Below are positions 47,701 through 59,842 of a stretch of DNA of 64,000 nt, one piece after another. Position 1 is the first letter of the stretch. Every line of letters begins with the position of its first letter. A program made the translations under genes and the position numbers. Origin of the DNA: Dipylidium caninum (lineage: Eukaryota; Platyhelminthes; Cestoda; Cyclophyllidea; Dipylidiidae); NCBI GenBank assembly GCA_017562135.1, contig QEYB01000026.1:62001-126000 (forward strand). The letters are read 5' to 3'. The notes under the pieces were generated by a model, which made no database searches, was not told where the DNA came from, and saw only the letters and a list, made by a program, of their open reading frames with translations.

Positions 47701-48200
47701 CCCGAAATTCTTTATGTGGGTGCTCCTGTTCAAGTTATCTCGCAAGTAATTCCTTTCAAATTCTTTTAACTTCTCTAGGGCACTTGTATAAACCCATTTT
47801 AAGTCGGCAATGGATTATAGAATACTTAGTGACTTATAGGTTTGTCAAGGGTAAATGATTGGATGCACAAACCTTTGGACTGAATAGTTACTTTTGATAT
47901 TGTTATACCTTGCTAATTCTTCATTAATGTTATCTTCATAAATTATCTGGGTGACTATTATTCATCATTTCTGTTTATGCTTCGATATTACGTCTGTGAA
48001 CTAACAGGTGTAAGCGTTACAACATTCCGGTTGAGAGAGTCTATAATAAGACGCAAAGAGAAAAGTTCATGTGGGCGATTCAGATGGCCACTGAGGACTT
48101 CAAGTTTACAGACCTTACTTCGGATAAGACCACCAACCAGTTAAAACCGGAGGATGAAGAGGAACCTGAAGACGACGCAGGAGACGAGGATGACTTCTGA
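44772..48200 (+). CDS. TOP1: DNA topoisomerase I (type IB)
   Basis: Nuclear type IB topoisomerase that relaxes supercoils through a 3'-phosphotyrosine intermediate. Exons: 44772-44914, 45041-45427, 45461-45916, 45953-46095, 46713-47207, 47331-47575, 48008-48200. A short acidic/basic N-terminus ([16 protein letters not shown]) leads to the core ([82 protein letters not shown]). A coiled linker follows, then the active site [16 protein letters not shown] with the catalytic Tyr. The end is acidic ([10 protein letters not shown]) where human TOP1 ends in EDYEF. The N-terminal domain is much shorter than the human one. Exon 1 ends in phase 2 at a perfect GTAAGT while exon 2 begins in phase 0, so the 5' junction is not fully resolved; the others close. 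Two introns are 33 and 36 bp. Confidence 0.96.
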
Positions 48201-48228
48201 ATTGCATCTCCTGGGAGCTCTAACTGTA

Positions 48229-48234
48229 AATAAA
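48229..48234 (+). promoter_or_regulatory. Poly(A) signal of TOP1
   Basis: AATAAA 28 bp after the TOP1 stop codon, implying a very short 3' UTR. Confidence 0.7.
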
Positions 48235-50232
48235 TTCCCTACTTGGTTCTACAATAATTGGCTGTCTTTTTTCTTTCTGTGAACAACTGTTCTTTACCTC
48301 TTGCATCTCTGTACGAGTTTAATCACGGCCAATCGGCAATTATTCCCTTTACTACTTGCCTTCAGTCGATGGAGTATAGCTCAATGTGTAAATCATGCTG
48401 CTGATGCCGCTGATAATACTGGCTTTTTCCTGCCGATATCAGTGTGTGTGATTCGTTTTCAATGAGCTCCGCCAATTCTTTTTCTTTACTTTCCATTTTG
48501 ACTCCTCTCTGGTACGACAGCGCGATATGGTTGTACCTTTATTGCTACCAATGGCGAATGTACGCGTACAGCGAATGATAAAATAAATTGCAATGTGAAT
48601 GCATGCCGACATTTTTGATATTGTAAACCGTACCGGCTCTCATTCCGGAGTGGCAACGTGGCTGAAGTCAGCGGCCAGCTGGATATGTTCGCGCAGTAGG
48701 CCTATAAAATAGCTCTCGAAACAGTTTGGTTTGCCAAATTAGATGCGTGTTGCTTGTCCACAGTACATGCTAACCTGTCATACTTCTAAACATTTTCCTT
48801 AGCGAGGCGTTGCTTATCTAACGGCATTCAGTGTTAGTGGGACCCAAACAGATTCCCTCCGCTTAATAAAAGCCGCACAAAATTAGGCCTTACTATGGTT
48901 TTTCTCTGTAGGTCGAATATTACAGCTTTCTCGATGTGATTATAGCGCATTGAACTGAGCTACTCTTAGTACCGTGGTTTTGGGACAAGGAAGAATCAGG
49001 GTGTATAACGTGGCAGGTTTATAATAAAGTTGGTGACAAGTAACAAAAGAAGTTAGTCGCTGCTGCTATCTAACTCATTTATGTTGTACAAACATGTTGT
49101 AAAGCTGAAGGGATGGGAGTTAATCTAGTCCTTTATATTCATGAAATCGTGGAAGTTGGTATGTTATCAGGTTCGAAAACGTGGCGCTATAACAACAGCA
49201 CGTGTAATTTACATTCTTGCCTAAACCTCAAGTGTACTGCTCTCAAATTTCCACTACAGATGCGGAAAGATTAACGTGAGAAGAATGTTAGTTAGGCCTT
49301 TGAAAAGAAGATAGAGTTACCTAGTGCGATCAGCATTTTGAACGGTGGCTAAAACTTCAATTTATACCTGTAATTTACGGCTCTTCTCATATTAAACATA
49401 AGCACGAAATAGGCAATAATTAGAAGTTCAGATTAGGTAATAGAAAAATTTGCAAAATCTAAAGAAGTCAAGATTGGTTTCAAATGACTGTTGCTTACAC
49501 AAGAAGTAGATCGGGAAGTCCGTTGGTGTCGGCATAAATGAATATACTTCGTTTATATTCATGCTGATCGACCGGGGTCTGCGGACAAGGTTGGCTGGGT
49601 GTACATATAGGCATACAAAATGTAGGTTGATATCAAAATATGAAGTGAGTTCGCAGTTTGAAAAAGGTGGCTGCTGTCCTCGATTCGTAAATTAAATTAA
49701 TAAGTCATGTCACATGAGAATTAGCAGAAATTTTCGGAAGCTCTAGTTTGCTGACAACTGATACGCTACTTATGTGCATCATTATGCATATGTACATTTA
49801 TAGAGCTCGCCTCTTTACCAAGCTAAAACGCTTCAGACTTTCCTCACTGTTCAGATTCTGTCGTCACTAATGCTGGCGATAGGCGGTCCGGCTGTTATGG
49901 GTGCGCTTTAGGCTAGTTGATATTTTTGCTTATAAAAGTAACAAGACGAATTACCTACACGTACTACATAGTTTTTACTGTTACACACTTTATTTCTTAC
50001 CAATCAAGACATTGTGTACCCTAAAATGGTGACGGGTGTACTTGCGCTCGACTTGATGCCAACATTTTGCTTGTCTCACCCGAAGTTTGTTGAATTGTTA
50101 CATTTGGTTTAGGGTATGGTAGTTCTTGTTTCATGCATTATATTGGTAATATCTTACTCAATACTTGCCCTCCTTAAAATGAACTACGTCTTTTTAATTT
50201 TTCAATACTCAGGTATTTTCTCTTTTCAGACC
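48235..50232. other. Intergenic region between TOP1 and GSS
   Basis: AT-rich with no supported exon. The last part probably includes a 5' UTR intron of GSS, since a good acceptor (TTTTCAG) lies just before the GSS start codon. Confidence 0.5.
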
Positions 50233-53200
50233 ATGGAAAGTAGTAGCATTTTGTCAATGTTTTCCGAAGCAGAATTGAATAATTGGCTCCTAGATTTTAA
50301 TGATTTCGCTGCGCTAAACGGTAAGATTGCGCCGTTTATGTCAATTGCTGCAGGAATTTTGAAGCATACTCCCGACGGTGCTACTGTGACTCTTCAGCAT
50401 ACATTCCTTCCCTCCCCCTACCCATTGGTTAGGTTCGAAGAGGCTGTTGCCATTCAACGTTCATTTAATAGTTTATATCTTCGTGTCTCGTCAGACCATG
50501 AATTTCTGGAATCCATTTTTAAACCGTACGACAACTTAAGTTATGCATGTTTTGATCTTTCCAATTATTTATTACTACTGTTGTTTAATACTACCCACTT
50601 TCACAAATCATGACGTTTACCCCTTATCTTCCACAATTATATCATAAGCATACCAGGTTTTACTTTTATCCGGTATTTTTCAAGTATATTCTTCCAATTT
50701 AGAGTCCTCTCTCAAGACGACTACATTAATAACTTGTGGAAAATCTACCAAATTGACTATGAACTGGGACCTCTCCAGTCACTCAGACTGTCCCTAAATC
50801 GATGCGACTACATGCTACATTCTTCATTGCCTGGGTGTCCTTTGAAACAGGTTGAGATGAATTTCATTGCGGCCAGTTTTGGCGGCGTAACTGAACGGCT
50901 CGTCAAAGTTCATCAAATGCGCCTTGAACAATTGTTGGGGTCCAAGGCACAAAAAGGTTTTCAGTTTACTTCTCTCTAGTTGGTCTCCTTTTTGGCAGTT
51001 GTTTTGCGTTTGCTAGTTGCTTTACCGATCCTATTTAGTGACTTTATACCACCTCTTCCTGTATTTCTCGGGTAGTATCCGGTTTGAGTTTGGTATGAAA
51101 CGCTATTATCTTTTTATTTCGATTTACTGCGAGCAGACTTGTTTTGTGGTGCTCTAAATTGTATCCCCCGAAAAATTGATTTTATGTGAGTAAGATTGAT
51201 TTCACTTTGGGTCTATTAATCTTACAATATTACGCAGTTTTATCAGCTGGATAGCTTTTGTATATTTGCTTTGGATATAGTTTAAACCCATTTGTGGTAC
51301 CGGTACGTCGATCAAGATGTGACACTAGAGCCACAAATACTTAGTCCTTTTTCCTGAAATTCTGCATAATCTTATGAAGTCATTAAAAACCCGTCTTTTA
51401 CTTCAATGGTTTTCATTTTCAACCGTTTTTGATTATTTATGCATTATCTAATGAGAGGGTTTATCGGACTCAGAAAGGTAGTCCTATAAAATCTAACGAG
51501 GTACACTTGACTGCATTCTCTAATTATTTAACTTATCTACCACTGTGAACGCGACAGTTCCTGTATTACGGCCCTCTTATTGGTTACTCAGCTACCCGCA
51601 TGCCCTTCGGCTACAAAATTCGGGTATGCGATTGCTCATACTGTGGAGCAGTACATGAAAAATAGCTCGCAGTTGCATCGCAATCGTCTTCCTGCTGTTC
51701 TCGTGGTAGTTTCAGAGGGCGAGACTAATATTTACGATCAGCGCTGCATCGAAGAGGCGGTGATTCGGGCCAACCCTTCTTTACGCCTCCTTCGACGCAC
51801 CTTTGCCGAGTTAGCGGAATCTTCTGGACGAGTGGCTGTTGAGGGGGATAGTGGACGTCTGTTTGTGTGCGTTGTAGTATTCTTATCTCAGCTCCACCTT
51901 TTTCCTTCATCAGCCAGTAGATGTGCTTTTATCATGTCTTTAGAGACGGAAATGAAATTGCCCTTATTTACTACCGCACCGGTTACGCCCCGGCTCATTT
52001 CGATAAAGAGGTATTATTTTTTTTTTCAGATAAGCCTATTACTAACTCGTATAAAGCCTTATTTTGCGAAAAACTGCATATTGGTATTCCTTGGTATACT
52101 CAGGCAATTGCCTCGACTTGAACGTAGGGACATATCTTCGTACCACTCCGTAAATTTTTAAGCAATTAGGTGGTTTTACGTTCTATTGTTCTTAAGAAAT
52201 CACGGTCGGTAGTGGTTTTGCGAGTTGATTTCATCTTCATTGAATCTGATAATAGTATTTATTAAAAATCTCACTTAATTTTTGCTTTTGTAGGCTTTAT
52301 TGTTGATCAACTAAAAAATTTTAATAATGACTTACAGCCAAATCGATAAGCGTGTGAATTTGTTTCTGATTTATCTATTAACATTGAAGGAAGTCGATAT
52401 TACAATCATTCATAACCTGAATCTTGTAAATTTGGAACTCTGAACTTTTTCTCGCCATGTAAGCCTACATTTGACCCAAATAAAATGAGGTAATCTGTTA
52501 AATTCCCAAATTCATTGACTATAGTATCTTGATCCCGCCTAGTCAAACGGTTATCACTTCTGATTTGTTTATTTATAAGTAAATAATTTATTTTGTATGC
52601 TTAACAACTATGCAGGCGTGGAACACAAAGCTGCGACTGGAACGAAGTTTAGCGGTTAAGTGTCCCGCGATTAACTACCTGCTGGCTAACATGAAGTTAG
52701 TACAGACGGCTCTAGCTGCCGATCCTGCCATCTTGTCACGGTTTGAAATTGATTCACAGACGGCAGTTCGGCTCTCGACCACTTTCGCGCTCCAGAGCGT
52801 CCTGTCCACTGATTTTTACTTTGCCAACGCCAAAGAAATTGATGAAATGGTAGCTGAGTGCCGTCGTCATCCTCATAAATTCGTCCTTAAACCACAGCGT
52901 GAGGGCGGCGGTAATAACCTATATGGTGGTAAGTCAGGCCCCTGAACCACAATTACATAAGTAACTTTTGTGGCACCGCATTAAATTCGCTATGTATATC
53001 AAAGAAATTGTTTTACAGTTTAGTTACATGGCTTTTTAAAACAAGTTTGTTGCATCACCTATTCTGCACTGATACCAGGAAGGCTTTTACAATTTGTATT
53101 GCTAAAATCAAGCTTATTGCATTAATCTTTATTTTAAGCTTTAGAGATCCAACTGTAAGATGCCGGTATAAGCTACACTTAAACTTAAACTTTTCGATTT

Positions 53201-54605
53201 CTCATTTTTCTTGCTTCTTTTCGAGATGTTTTCTAACCTCCACTTTACAGAATTATTAATTACCGTGAATGAAATGCTTTATTCAGACGGATGGAATTCA
53301 TGGATAAAGTGTAAATGTGAAAATTCCGCAAGAGTTTACATATTGCCACTGATTGTGGGAGTGAAGAGTTAACTGCAGCAATTCCGATCATCCGAGCACC
53401 CATAAGCCAGTGGAAACCCCTCAATAGAATCACGCGTTACGGTCAGGCCGCCAAATGCTCGCACCTCGTTTCATTGCGTACTTCTGCGAGCGTGTCATGC
53501 ATAGTTGACGTGGTAGATGCAAAGACTCCAGGTCGCTTATTTCCGCTTCCGATGAAGAAGAGTATGATGCTTGTCTTTAGACGACATCGTGAGGAAGTTG
53601 GACGAAGTGTTGGGTAAACCGGAGGCTAACGCCTATATTTTGATGGAAAAGTTAAACCCGCCAGTGGTTGAGAACTGTGTGGTCGGTGTCTCGTATCCCC
53701 CGCCTCTGCGTCGTGACATGGTCTCGGAGTTGGGCATCTACGGCGTTCTGCTGAGGTGAGTGAGGCACTTCCTCATCTGGTCAGGATTTTCTAACCCCTG
53801 AAGTGTCCTCTCACCGCTAACATGGATGGAGTGGGGTGGAAAGAGTTTACACCCTCGGTTTACTTGTCTGTACACTGCAAGCCAGCTGTGAGTTGGGTGA
53901 GGACAGTGACTGGTTCGCAGGAGGATTCCTTTTTCTCTTGGAGCATTGATAAAGCTACTGTCCCCGTTAGGATGAAACCTTTTTGTTAGGCCTTGGCAAG
54001 GAGTAAACCGAAGTAAAAGGATCTCGCGACGATAAGTCAAGTTGGGGAGTATTTGGAAAGTGTTAACCAAAATCAGCCAACTCAGTGGTCAATGAAGAGG
54101 GGATATGCTCCCAGCCTTCCATTTGTTTGGCTTAAATCACAATTGCGAATACTCGAGTGTCTTCCCGAAAGTAGGCATTTGACACAGTGTTTAGAAAACA
54201 CTACATTCGTCGATTGCTCGTTACATGCCAGATGTCTCATTCGAACTATGTTTGAGATGAGGGGGGTTGACCACAACAACATTGTCGGAAAGAGGAAGCA
54301 TGTTTGCGACGAGTGCTTGGAAGGTACTTGTTTGTTTGATTGAGACTGCTCTCTTGGTGATTGCGTAATTGGAGCTTTCGTCGGAATAAGGCTCTTGAGC
54401 TCCATTTTTGTCCACGACTGGACACTTCTAATGGTTTTGTCTTGCCCTTTATCTTTCTCGATTGCCTTGAAGTCGAGGTGTGGATGAGTTGGAGAACTAC
54501 GAAGCGGGGCATCTTCTACGCACCAAGTTTGTCGGTGTCGATGAGGGCGGTGTGGTCGCCGGCTTTGCTAGCCTGGATACGCCCCTTTTAGTGAGCTCTT
54601 CTTGA
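50233..54605 (+). CDS. GSS: Glutathione synthetase, eukaryotic type
   Basis: Cytosolic ATP-dependent enzyme joining gamma-glutamylcysteine and glycine, the last step of glutathione synthesis. Exons: 50233-50525, 50703-50956, about 51592-51866, 51944-52020, 52615-52928, 53581-53755, 54473-54605. Family landmarks are VRFEEAVAIQRSFNSLY, LSLNRCDYMLHSS, KQVEMNFIAASFGG, NIYDQRCIEE, LLRRTFAEL, GNEIALIYYRTGY, LERSLAVKCP, the glycine-rich ATP loop KPQREGGGNNLYG, AYILMEKLNPPVVENC, SELGIYGVLLR and GHLLRTKFVGVDEGGVVAGF. All junctions close except exon 2 (phase 1 at 50956) to exon 3, whose acceptor is uncertain. The start ATG directly follows a TTTTCAG acceptor, implying a 5' UTR intron. The total length matches the usual 470 or so residues. 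Confidence 0.95.
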
Positions 54606-54779
54606 AGATCTTCTTATTCAATCCCGGGCTACCACATTTTTCGTGTTTACCTCTGGACAAACAGCGAGAAAACAGTGCCCACCGACTCCTCTTTCCATGT
54701 GGGCACCAAGTAATGTCGCATACTGCAGCGCCAGTGGTGTCCTGATTTTCAGATTAGATATTTTTGAAAGGTGTTTCCA

Positions 54780-54785
54780 AATAAA
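54780..54785 (+). promoter_or_regulatory. Poly(A) signal of GSS
   Basis: AATAAA 174 bp after the GSS stop codon, on the coding strand. Confidence 0.55.
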
Positions 54786-55439
54786 TTTAAAGTTCAGGCA
54801 TCCAGGTCTGGGGTTTCAATTTAACATAATGTCACAGTGTTCTTTTTTTTCCCATAGATCAACAACGTAACTTAAACAGGCGTTTGTGAATAAATCGCGT
54901 GATCGGGGGCAACCCTTATATCTGTTTAATAGCTAGGGGGGTGGATCAAACAGCTCTGGTATCCCGGCGGTTTCCGCAAGTGTTGTTTATTTTTTAGGTC
55001 TTCCTTATGGTGTTTAGGGGTTGGTTTTGGTTTGGCGAATTTGTGGGTGGCCTATGTGTCGGTTCGGTGAAGGGTTTCCGGAGCTACGGGCTTGAATGTC
55101 GGTTAGGGAGGGTCGCTCACCAGCTGGCGTTATAGACTTCCGTCCAGCAATTTAGCACGGAGTGATGTGTATAGCTATCCGGTCCTTCTGCTTACTGACA
55201 ATCTGGCACTTTTAATTGAGAAAATTTTTGGAAATTGTGCTTTACTTCTGTTGTCTTTCGCTTCATCTTTCTAAAACCCGCCATTTTGGAAAAAAATTTT
55301 TGATATGGAAAAGTATATTGGTAAAAATAATCAATGTCTTATAGTATGTTAAGTATTGACCTTAGAAATGCGGTCGATTAAAAACAGGTTAGGCGTGTGT
55401 TGCTGTATTCGGCGTTGCTCTGTATAAAGAAAAAAAATA
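54786..55439. other. Intergenic region between GSS and the DnaJ gene
   Basis: No coding exon supported. It should contain the promoter of the downstream DnaJ gene. A G/T-rich stretch lies at about 54930-55100. Confidence 0.45.
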
Positions 55440-56161
55440 ATGAGTTTCTCCCCAGTTTTTATGCGTGTTCGTAGTGTCTTAAAGACGAATCTCATATTTC
55501 ACACACCTGGCCGGTAGTTTACAGTTTCTAATTGGATTTAATTCGGATAGTTGTGGAAGCTCTGTAAATTCGTCAAAAAATTATTATAAAATTCTTGATC
55601 TCAAATCCACTGCTACGCTTCAGGAAGTCAAGGAGGCCTATATATCACTTTCTAAAAAGGTAAATCTATATATATTCTAGACTTTTCGGATATTAGTATC
55701 ACCCTGATGCAACCGGCGACAATGCTGAACTACGCTCGAAGTTTATCGAAATAAATGAAGCGTTTGCCGTATTAGGTAGAGAATCTACTCGCAGAGAATA
55801 CGATTTTCAACGTAAAATTAATGCCTTCAGGGAAATCGAGTCGGGCTACAAAATGGAGTATCCGGAACTCGAGAATCTCGACCCCAACCTTGCTGCTGCC
55901 TTCGAGGAAGAAATGCGACATCGATGGAACGCAAGGTTGCTCGACTGGATGAGAGGCCAGGGAGAATATGAACTCGAGAGAGGGCATCACGTGAAACCTT
56001 TGCCGGCCATTTTACCCCAGTCCTATGTGTTTAAGGAGTATGCAAAACACGATACCCTCCTCCTTTTGGGATTTGTCGCATTTGCCCTTGGGATGGTTTA
56101 CGTTTACCACACTATGTACGCCACTTCTCTTTGCGACTTCTCAGCCATAGGAATAACTTAG
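55440..56161 (+). CDS. DNAJC4: Membrane-anchored DnaJ (Hsp40) protein, DNAJC4-like
   Basis: J-domain co-chaperone that should stimulate an Hsp70 at a membrane. Certain coding is 55525-55659 and 55697-56161, joined by a 37-bp phase-0 intron. The J domain reads NYYKILDLKSTATLQEVKEA, then the catalytic HPD in YHPDATGDNAELRSKF, and EINEAFAVLGRESTRREYD. The pattern HPD..GN..L.S.F.E..EA..VL.RE..RR.YD is closest to vertebrate DNAJC4 as I remember it. A hydrophobic helix near the C-terminus (DTLLLLGFVAFALGMVYVYH) suits a single membrane anchor. The first exon is uncertain: ATG 55440 (MSFSPVFMRVRS) has phase-0 GT sites at 55455, 55467 and 55476 that could splice to the acceptor at 55524. Its arginines and serines would suit a mitochondrial presequence. 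The gene converges on MRPL37. Confidence 0.75.
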
Positions 56162-56242
56162 ATTATACATTTTATTTTTAGAAAGTCTTCATCTGGCGAA
56201 CAACCCTCTCAAGAAACCAGGATTATATAGAGGTTAAAATAT

Positions 56243-56248
56243 TTTATT
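56243..56248 (-). promoter_or_regulatory. Poly(A) signal overlapping the MRPL37 stop codon
   Basis: On the minus strand the MRPL37 stop TAA runs directly into ATAAA, so AATAAA shares bases with the stop codon. The 3' UTR would be only a few tens of bases. Confidence 0.6.
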
Positions 56249-59200
56249 TATAATACACTCCCGTCAGTAACGAACTTGTTTGTTTTCTCCTCAGAGCCGC
56301 ATTGCCCGTAAAGGTAGCACGTAAAGAGGCGGTAGAAAACGTTCATATCCAGATCGGTGTATTTTGTGTTACGCAGCATACTGCGTTTCGGATAGCGCTT
56401 CCGAACCAACTCGTGATTGCCATCCACCCAAGCCACATTCACAGATTCCTGGAGCACTGGGCTCTTACTCCAATCGGGCGTCGCCAAAGTGTTTAACTGG
56501 AAGGCAATGAAATCAAAGAAGACTCCGTCAGTGCACACCGCTATCACCACTATTGGTTCACGAAGTGCTTCATCGCAGTCATTGCCGTAGAGGCGTTTGG
56601 CGGTGGCTACACACGAGGAATAACAGTGCATAAGACCTATGGCTTGGCGCTGAGCCACTGTGATGCGGTCGCTTTCCGGAGCCGTAAAATCGGACCAAGT
56701 GTTGGGCAGAGCAACATTCACGGTAATAAGGTGTGGGTAAGGGTAGGTAGCCGTCTACGAACGAAGTAACAAAGTTTCAGGAAGGAATAATTGCTTGACA
56801 GTAGTAGCAAAAGCTGACGGACGTACATAAATTCCATCAGAGCTCTCCTGCTTGTAGTGCGTAGTCGAGGTGAGGTCTATTAGCGGTGAGATGAGGTGCA
56901 TGCGCTCTCTGAAGCCTTGAAGAATTTGCGCGTCAGAAGCGCTGAGCGGGGCAGGGGACTCGAAGGGTGGTGCCGGGATAGAAGAGATAAGAGCAAGATC
57001 GTTAAGTTGAGTGAACTGCACTCTGCGTTTTGGCTTCTCTCCCCAACAAAAGGACGTCTCTATGAGACGGTCGCGGAGCAACCATCGCGCTGGTAGGCCC
57101 GTTTGCGGATCGTTCGACGGAGTCAAGCCCATTTTCAAGGACTACAAACAAAATTAAAAGTGGAAGCTAACTGTACCACTTCAATCGAGTCTAAGTCCTC
57201 CAACTATTATTGGGAACAGTTTGTTTATTAACCGATGAAGATGTCTGTCAACAGAATTAAGGAGCATAATCTGAAATTTTGTTAGCAGACACTCTTTTAT
57301 GTCTCCATTTATATTCAAAATAACAATGCAGTCTCAAATCGGCAAAAGAGTGTGCATTTTATCTAGCTTAACGAAGGATCAGAATTACTCAATTTCCACA
57401 AAACCAAGAGATCTTTTAATTTACATTTGTTGAGTAAACCGATTTTGCAAATCAGACCTACTTCCTACCTTACATTATGAGAAAAGTTTTGAGAAACGAA
57501 GCTCCACTTCTACCATGGACTTAAGAATGGGGTCTATCAAATAAATGAAATAGATATCTGTAAGTAAAACGACAATCGAAAGTATTTGATCTAATACTGA
57601 ATCTCAGGTTGGAAGTCAGAGATGTTACTCATCAAAAAATCTGTCAAATTAATATATGCTGACCAAAATGACAGTGCATATCTATATAAAGTAAAATAAC
57701 AAAAATTTGTGTGCTAGGACAAGATTTAAATCGGGGGCATGCGTATACGCGTATGACTTGACTAAAAGATAACATTAAAGGGATACAATAACAAACCTGG
57801 AATTGACAAACACGAAGAAGATTTTGAAGGAGGTATCGGGCTACATTGGTAGGATGAATGCCAAATTCGGTCTTGAATTTCCAAATAGGCAGGTCGGGAT
57901 TATAGCGCTTTGGTAACCTATCTTCATCCGTGTGCCAAACATGCGCATTTAGCACGCTACGCTCAACCGCAAATAGCAGTTTCGAGGTCCCGCTATTTGC
58001 TGATTCTACAACATCCTCGAACATTGATCGAACTGCCGAAGGAGACCCCTCTCGGATAACGGTCTTTGAGAAAAAAAGAGCGGGTCTTGTGGAAGTTAAA
58101 ATACAAGCCAATACAGCTAGGTAGTGGGATTCAGTTAGTCCAATGAGTACAAGGAGCACCTTCATCGGTTTGCTGATAAAAGTTTTTAACGGGACAAGTT
58201 AGAGCCCGTTAAACAGTTGATGTGAATAGATACAACAATGACAATGACAAGTATCTATCATGCGAGCGACGTGGCAAAAGAAGACGCAAGTTGAAATTAA
58301 CTAAAACTCTTGGAGTGTGTTCTAATGCACTGAACAACTGAAAGCGATATCAACAGGTTAACGAAAAAAGAAAGAACCTCGGCAATTGTCTAATGTTTTG
58401 GTCTCACTGTTAGAAATAGAGTAATCGAAATGAATTGCGGTAAATAAGTCCCATGAACCGACGACTTAAGTTGATATAGTTTGCGCAAAATAGATCACGT
58501 CAATCTTGACAATCAGTAGTCAATGTAACAGTTATAGCTACAGTGAAGTGTGAGCACAAAAATGCCCATTCCCTCCCTCTCACTCCTCAAAAAACATTGC
58601 TCATTCCGAATGTACTTGTGTACAACACTCAAAGCATCGGATTATGCAATATTTACATAGGTTCGAAACGATTTTTTTGAAGACACACAAAAAGATAACG
58701 TAAACCGGAGATTAGATCTCTGACTGGCAAAATTTCAAAAGATTGTGTACGTACCCGTTAGTATAGCCAAGTATGACAGTTACCCTTCCTTACAATGTGC
58801 AGATAGACAGAGGAATTTGGATTTTAATAAGAACTTCTAGTATTACGTCAAAATTGACGAAGCATTCACATAACAGCAATCCAAACATGGAAAAATAGAG
58901 GTTTATATACTCACCGCAATAGTTCTAGATTAAACATACAGAAAAAGAATCATAGAGGGCAAAACAACGATAAACTTACATTGGTAAGCAAAGCAACTTG
59001 AGCGATATCCCGAGAAAAGAGGCGAGATGGTTCAAACATGAGACTTGGGGGCAAACTAGTCGCTGCGCCAATAGTACCGTTAAATTGAGCCAGTCGTAGA
59101 GCACGCTGACACTCCCAGACGGCTCTTTCCTCCGACGTCACGCCAATTTCGATTTCATGGGCGAGGGCGTCGCGGTAACGTTGGGACACAAAAGTATCCT

Positions 59201-59366
59201 CAGCCTTCGCCGCAACTTCCGAGATTCGTGAATCGGCGAGGGCTTGCTGGGGTACGCGAATGCGTTGAGCTTTCATGATTGAGCCCCTCTCCCTCCATTC
59301 TTTTTTTATGTACACTGGCAAGAAATCGTGTCGAACTCGACGTGACAATGATGTGGAGAAGCGCAT
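56248..59366 (-). CDS. MRPL37: Mitochondrial large ribosomal subunit protein mL37
   Basis: Metazoan-specific mitoribosome protein. Exons 5' to 3': 59366-58981, 58063-57797, 57141-56827, 56754-56248, all closing in phase 0. The start is the Met at 59366 (MRFSTSLSRRVRHDF), an Arg/Ser-rich mitochondrial presequence. Matches to human MRPL37 are VALLTN|TVIREGSPSAV (human ALWLTKTKLIEGLPEKV), SVLNAHVWHTDEDRLPKR, LISPLIDLTSTTHY, TYPYPHLITVNVALPN, TAKRLYGNDCDEALREPIVV, TDGVFFDFIAFQLNT and VNVAWVDGNHEL. The exon 2 acceptor has a clear pyrimidine tract. The last intron is 72 bp, the first about 0.9 kb. The gene lies downstream of cytochrome b5 on the same strand and converges on the DnaJ gene with only 86 bp between stop codons. 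Confidence 0.9.
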
Positions 59367-59681
59367 CGCTAACACAGAATAAATATCAAGAAGTCAGCAG
59401 CCTTTGTTTTAACTAAAAGTGTGAGCATACAGACGGAGACAAACCACATCGGCTATCGGATGGAAGGGGGAGAGTTGCTGTATTCCAAGGCTTCAAGCAT
59501 AAAAACATGCTTGTAGACATGATTATTCGTTAGGAAAAAAATAGTAATTAGGGCTATAAATTACGGTAATATTCATAGTGAGGGATTCTCCCGCGCCCTG
59601 CCTCGCCTAAGGGTCACGCTAAACCAAACACTCGTTCAAGTAAAAGAAAAGGAAAACCATAGAGCCTCCGGAAGAGTTGCA

Positions 59682-59687
59682 TTTATT
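59682..59687 (-). promoter_or_regulatory. Poly(A) signal for the distal cytochrome b5 isoform
   Basis: AATAAA on the minus strand about 83 bp after the stop of the distal terminal exon. No canonical hexamer was seen after the proximal terminal exon. Confidence 0.6.
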
Positions 59688-59769
59688 TGGCATAGTAGGT
59701 GTGCACAGCAATCAGAAGTTTAAGTTCACGAGATTGTGAAAGGTAGAAAGGAAGTAGAAAAGTATTAAG

Positions 59770-59842
59770 TTACTTAAGGTACCAATAAGCTGTCACTGTC
59801 ACAGCCGCTACGGCAATCGGAAGAAGAGCACCGGTCCAACCA
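59770..59842 (-). other. Distal alternative terminal exon of cytochrome b5 (ER-type tail)
   Basis: Acceptor TTTTCTACCCAG at 59843-59844, reading phase 2, encoding a helix with the proline of the microsomal cytochrome b5 anchor (LLPIAVAAV, compare human VIPAISAVAVALM) and ending YWYLK before TAA. It is followed by AATAAA at 59687-59682. Confidence 0.8.

Noticed and set aside
50116..50232. Upstream in-frame extension of GSS from 50116
   Set aside because: A clear acceptor (TTTTCAG) sits just before the ATG at 50233, and the extension is hydrophobic and unlike the cytosolic enzyme's N-terminus.
58074..58165. Start of MRPL37 at the methionine near 58165
   Set aside because: The strong acceptor TTTCTCAAAG at 58064 joins the upstream exon (59366-58981) in phase and restores family homology across the junction, so the bases before it are intronic.
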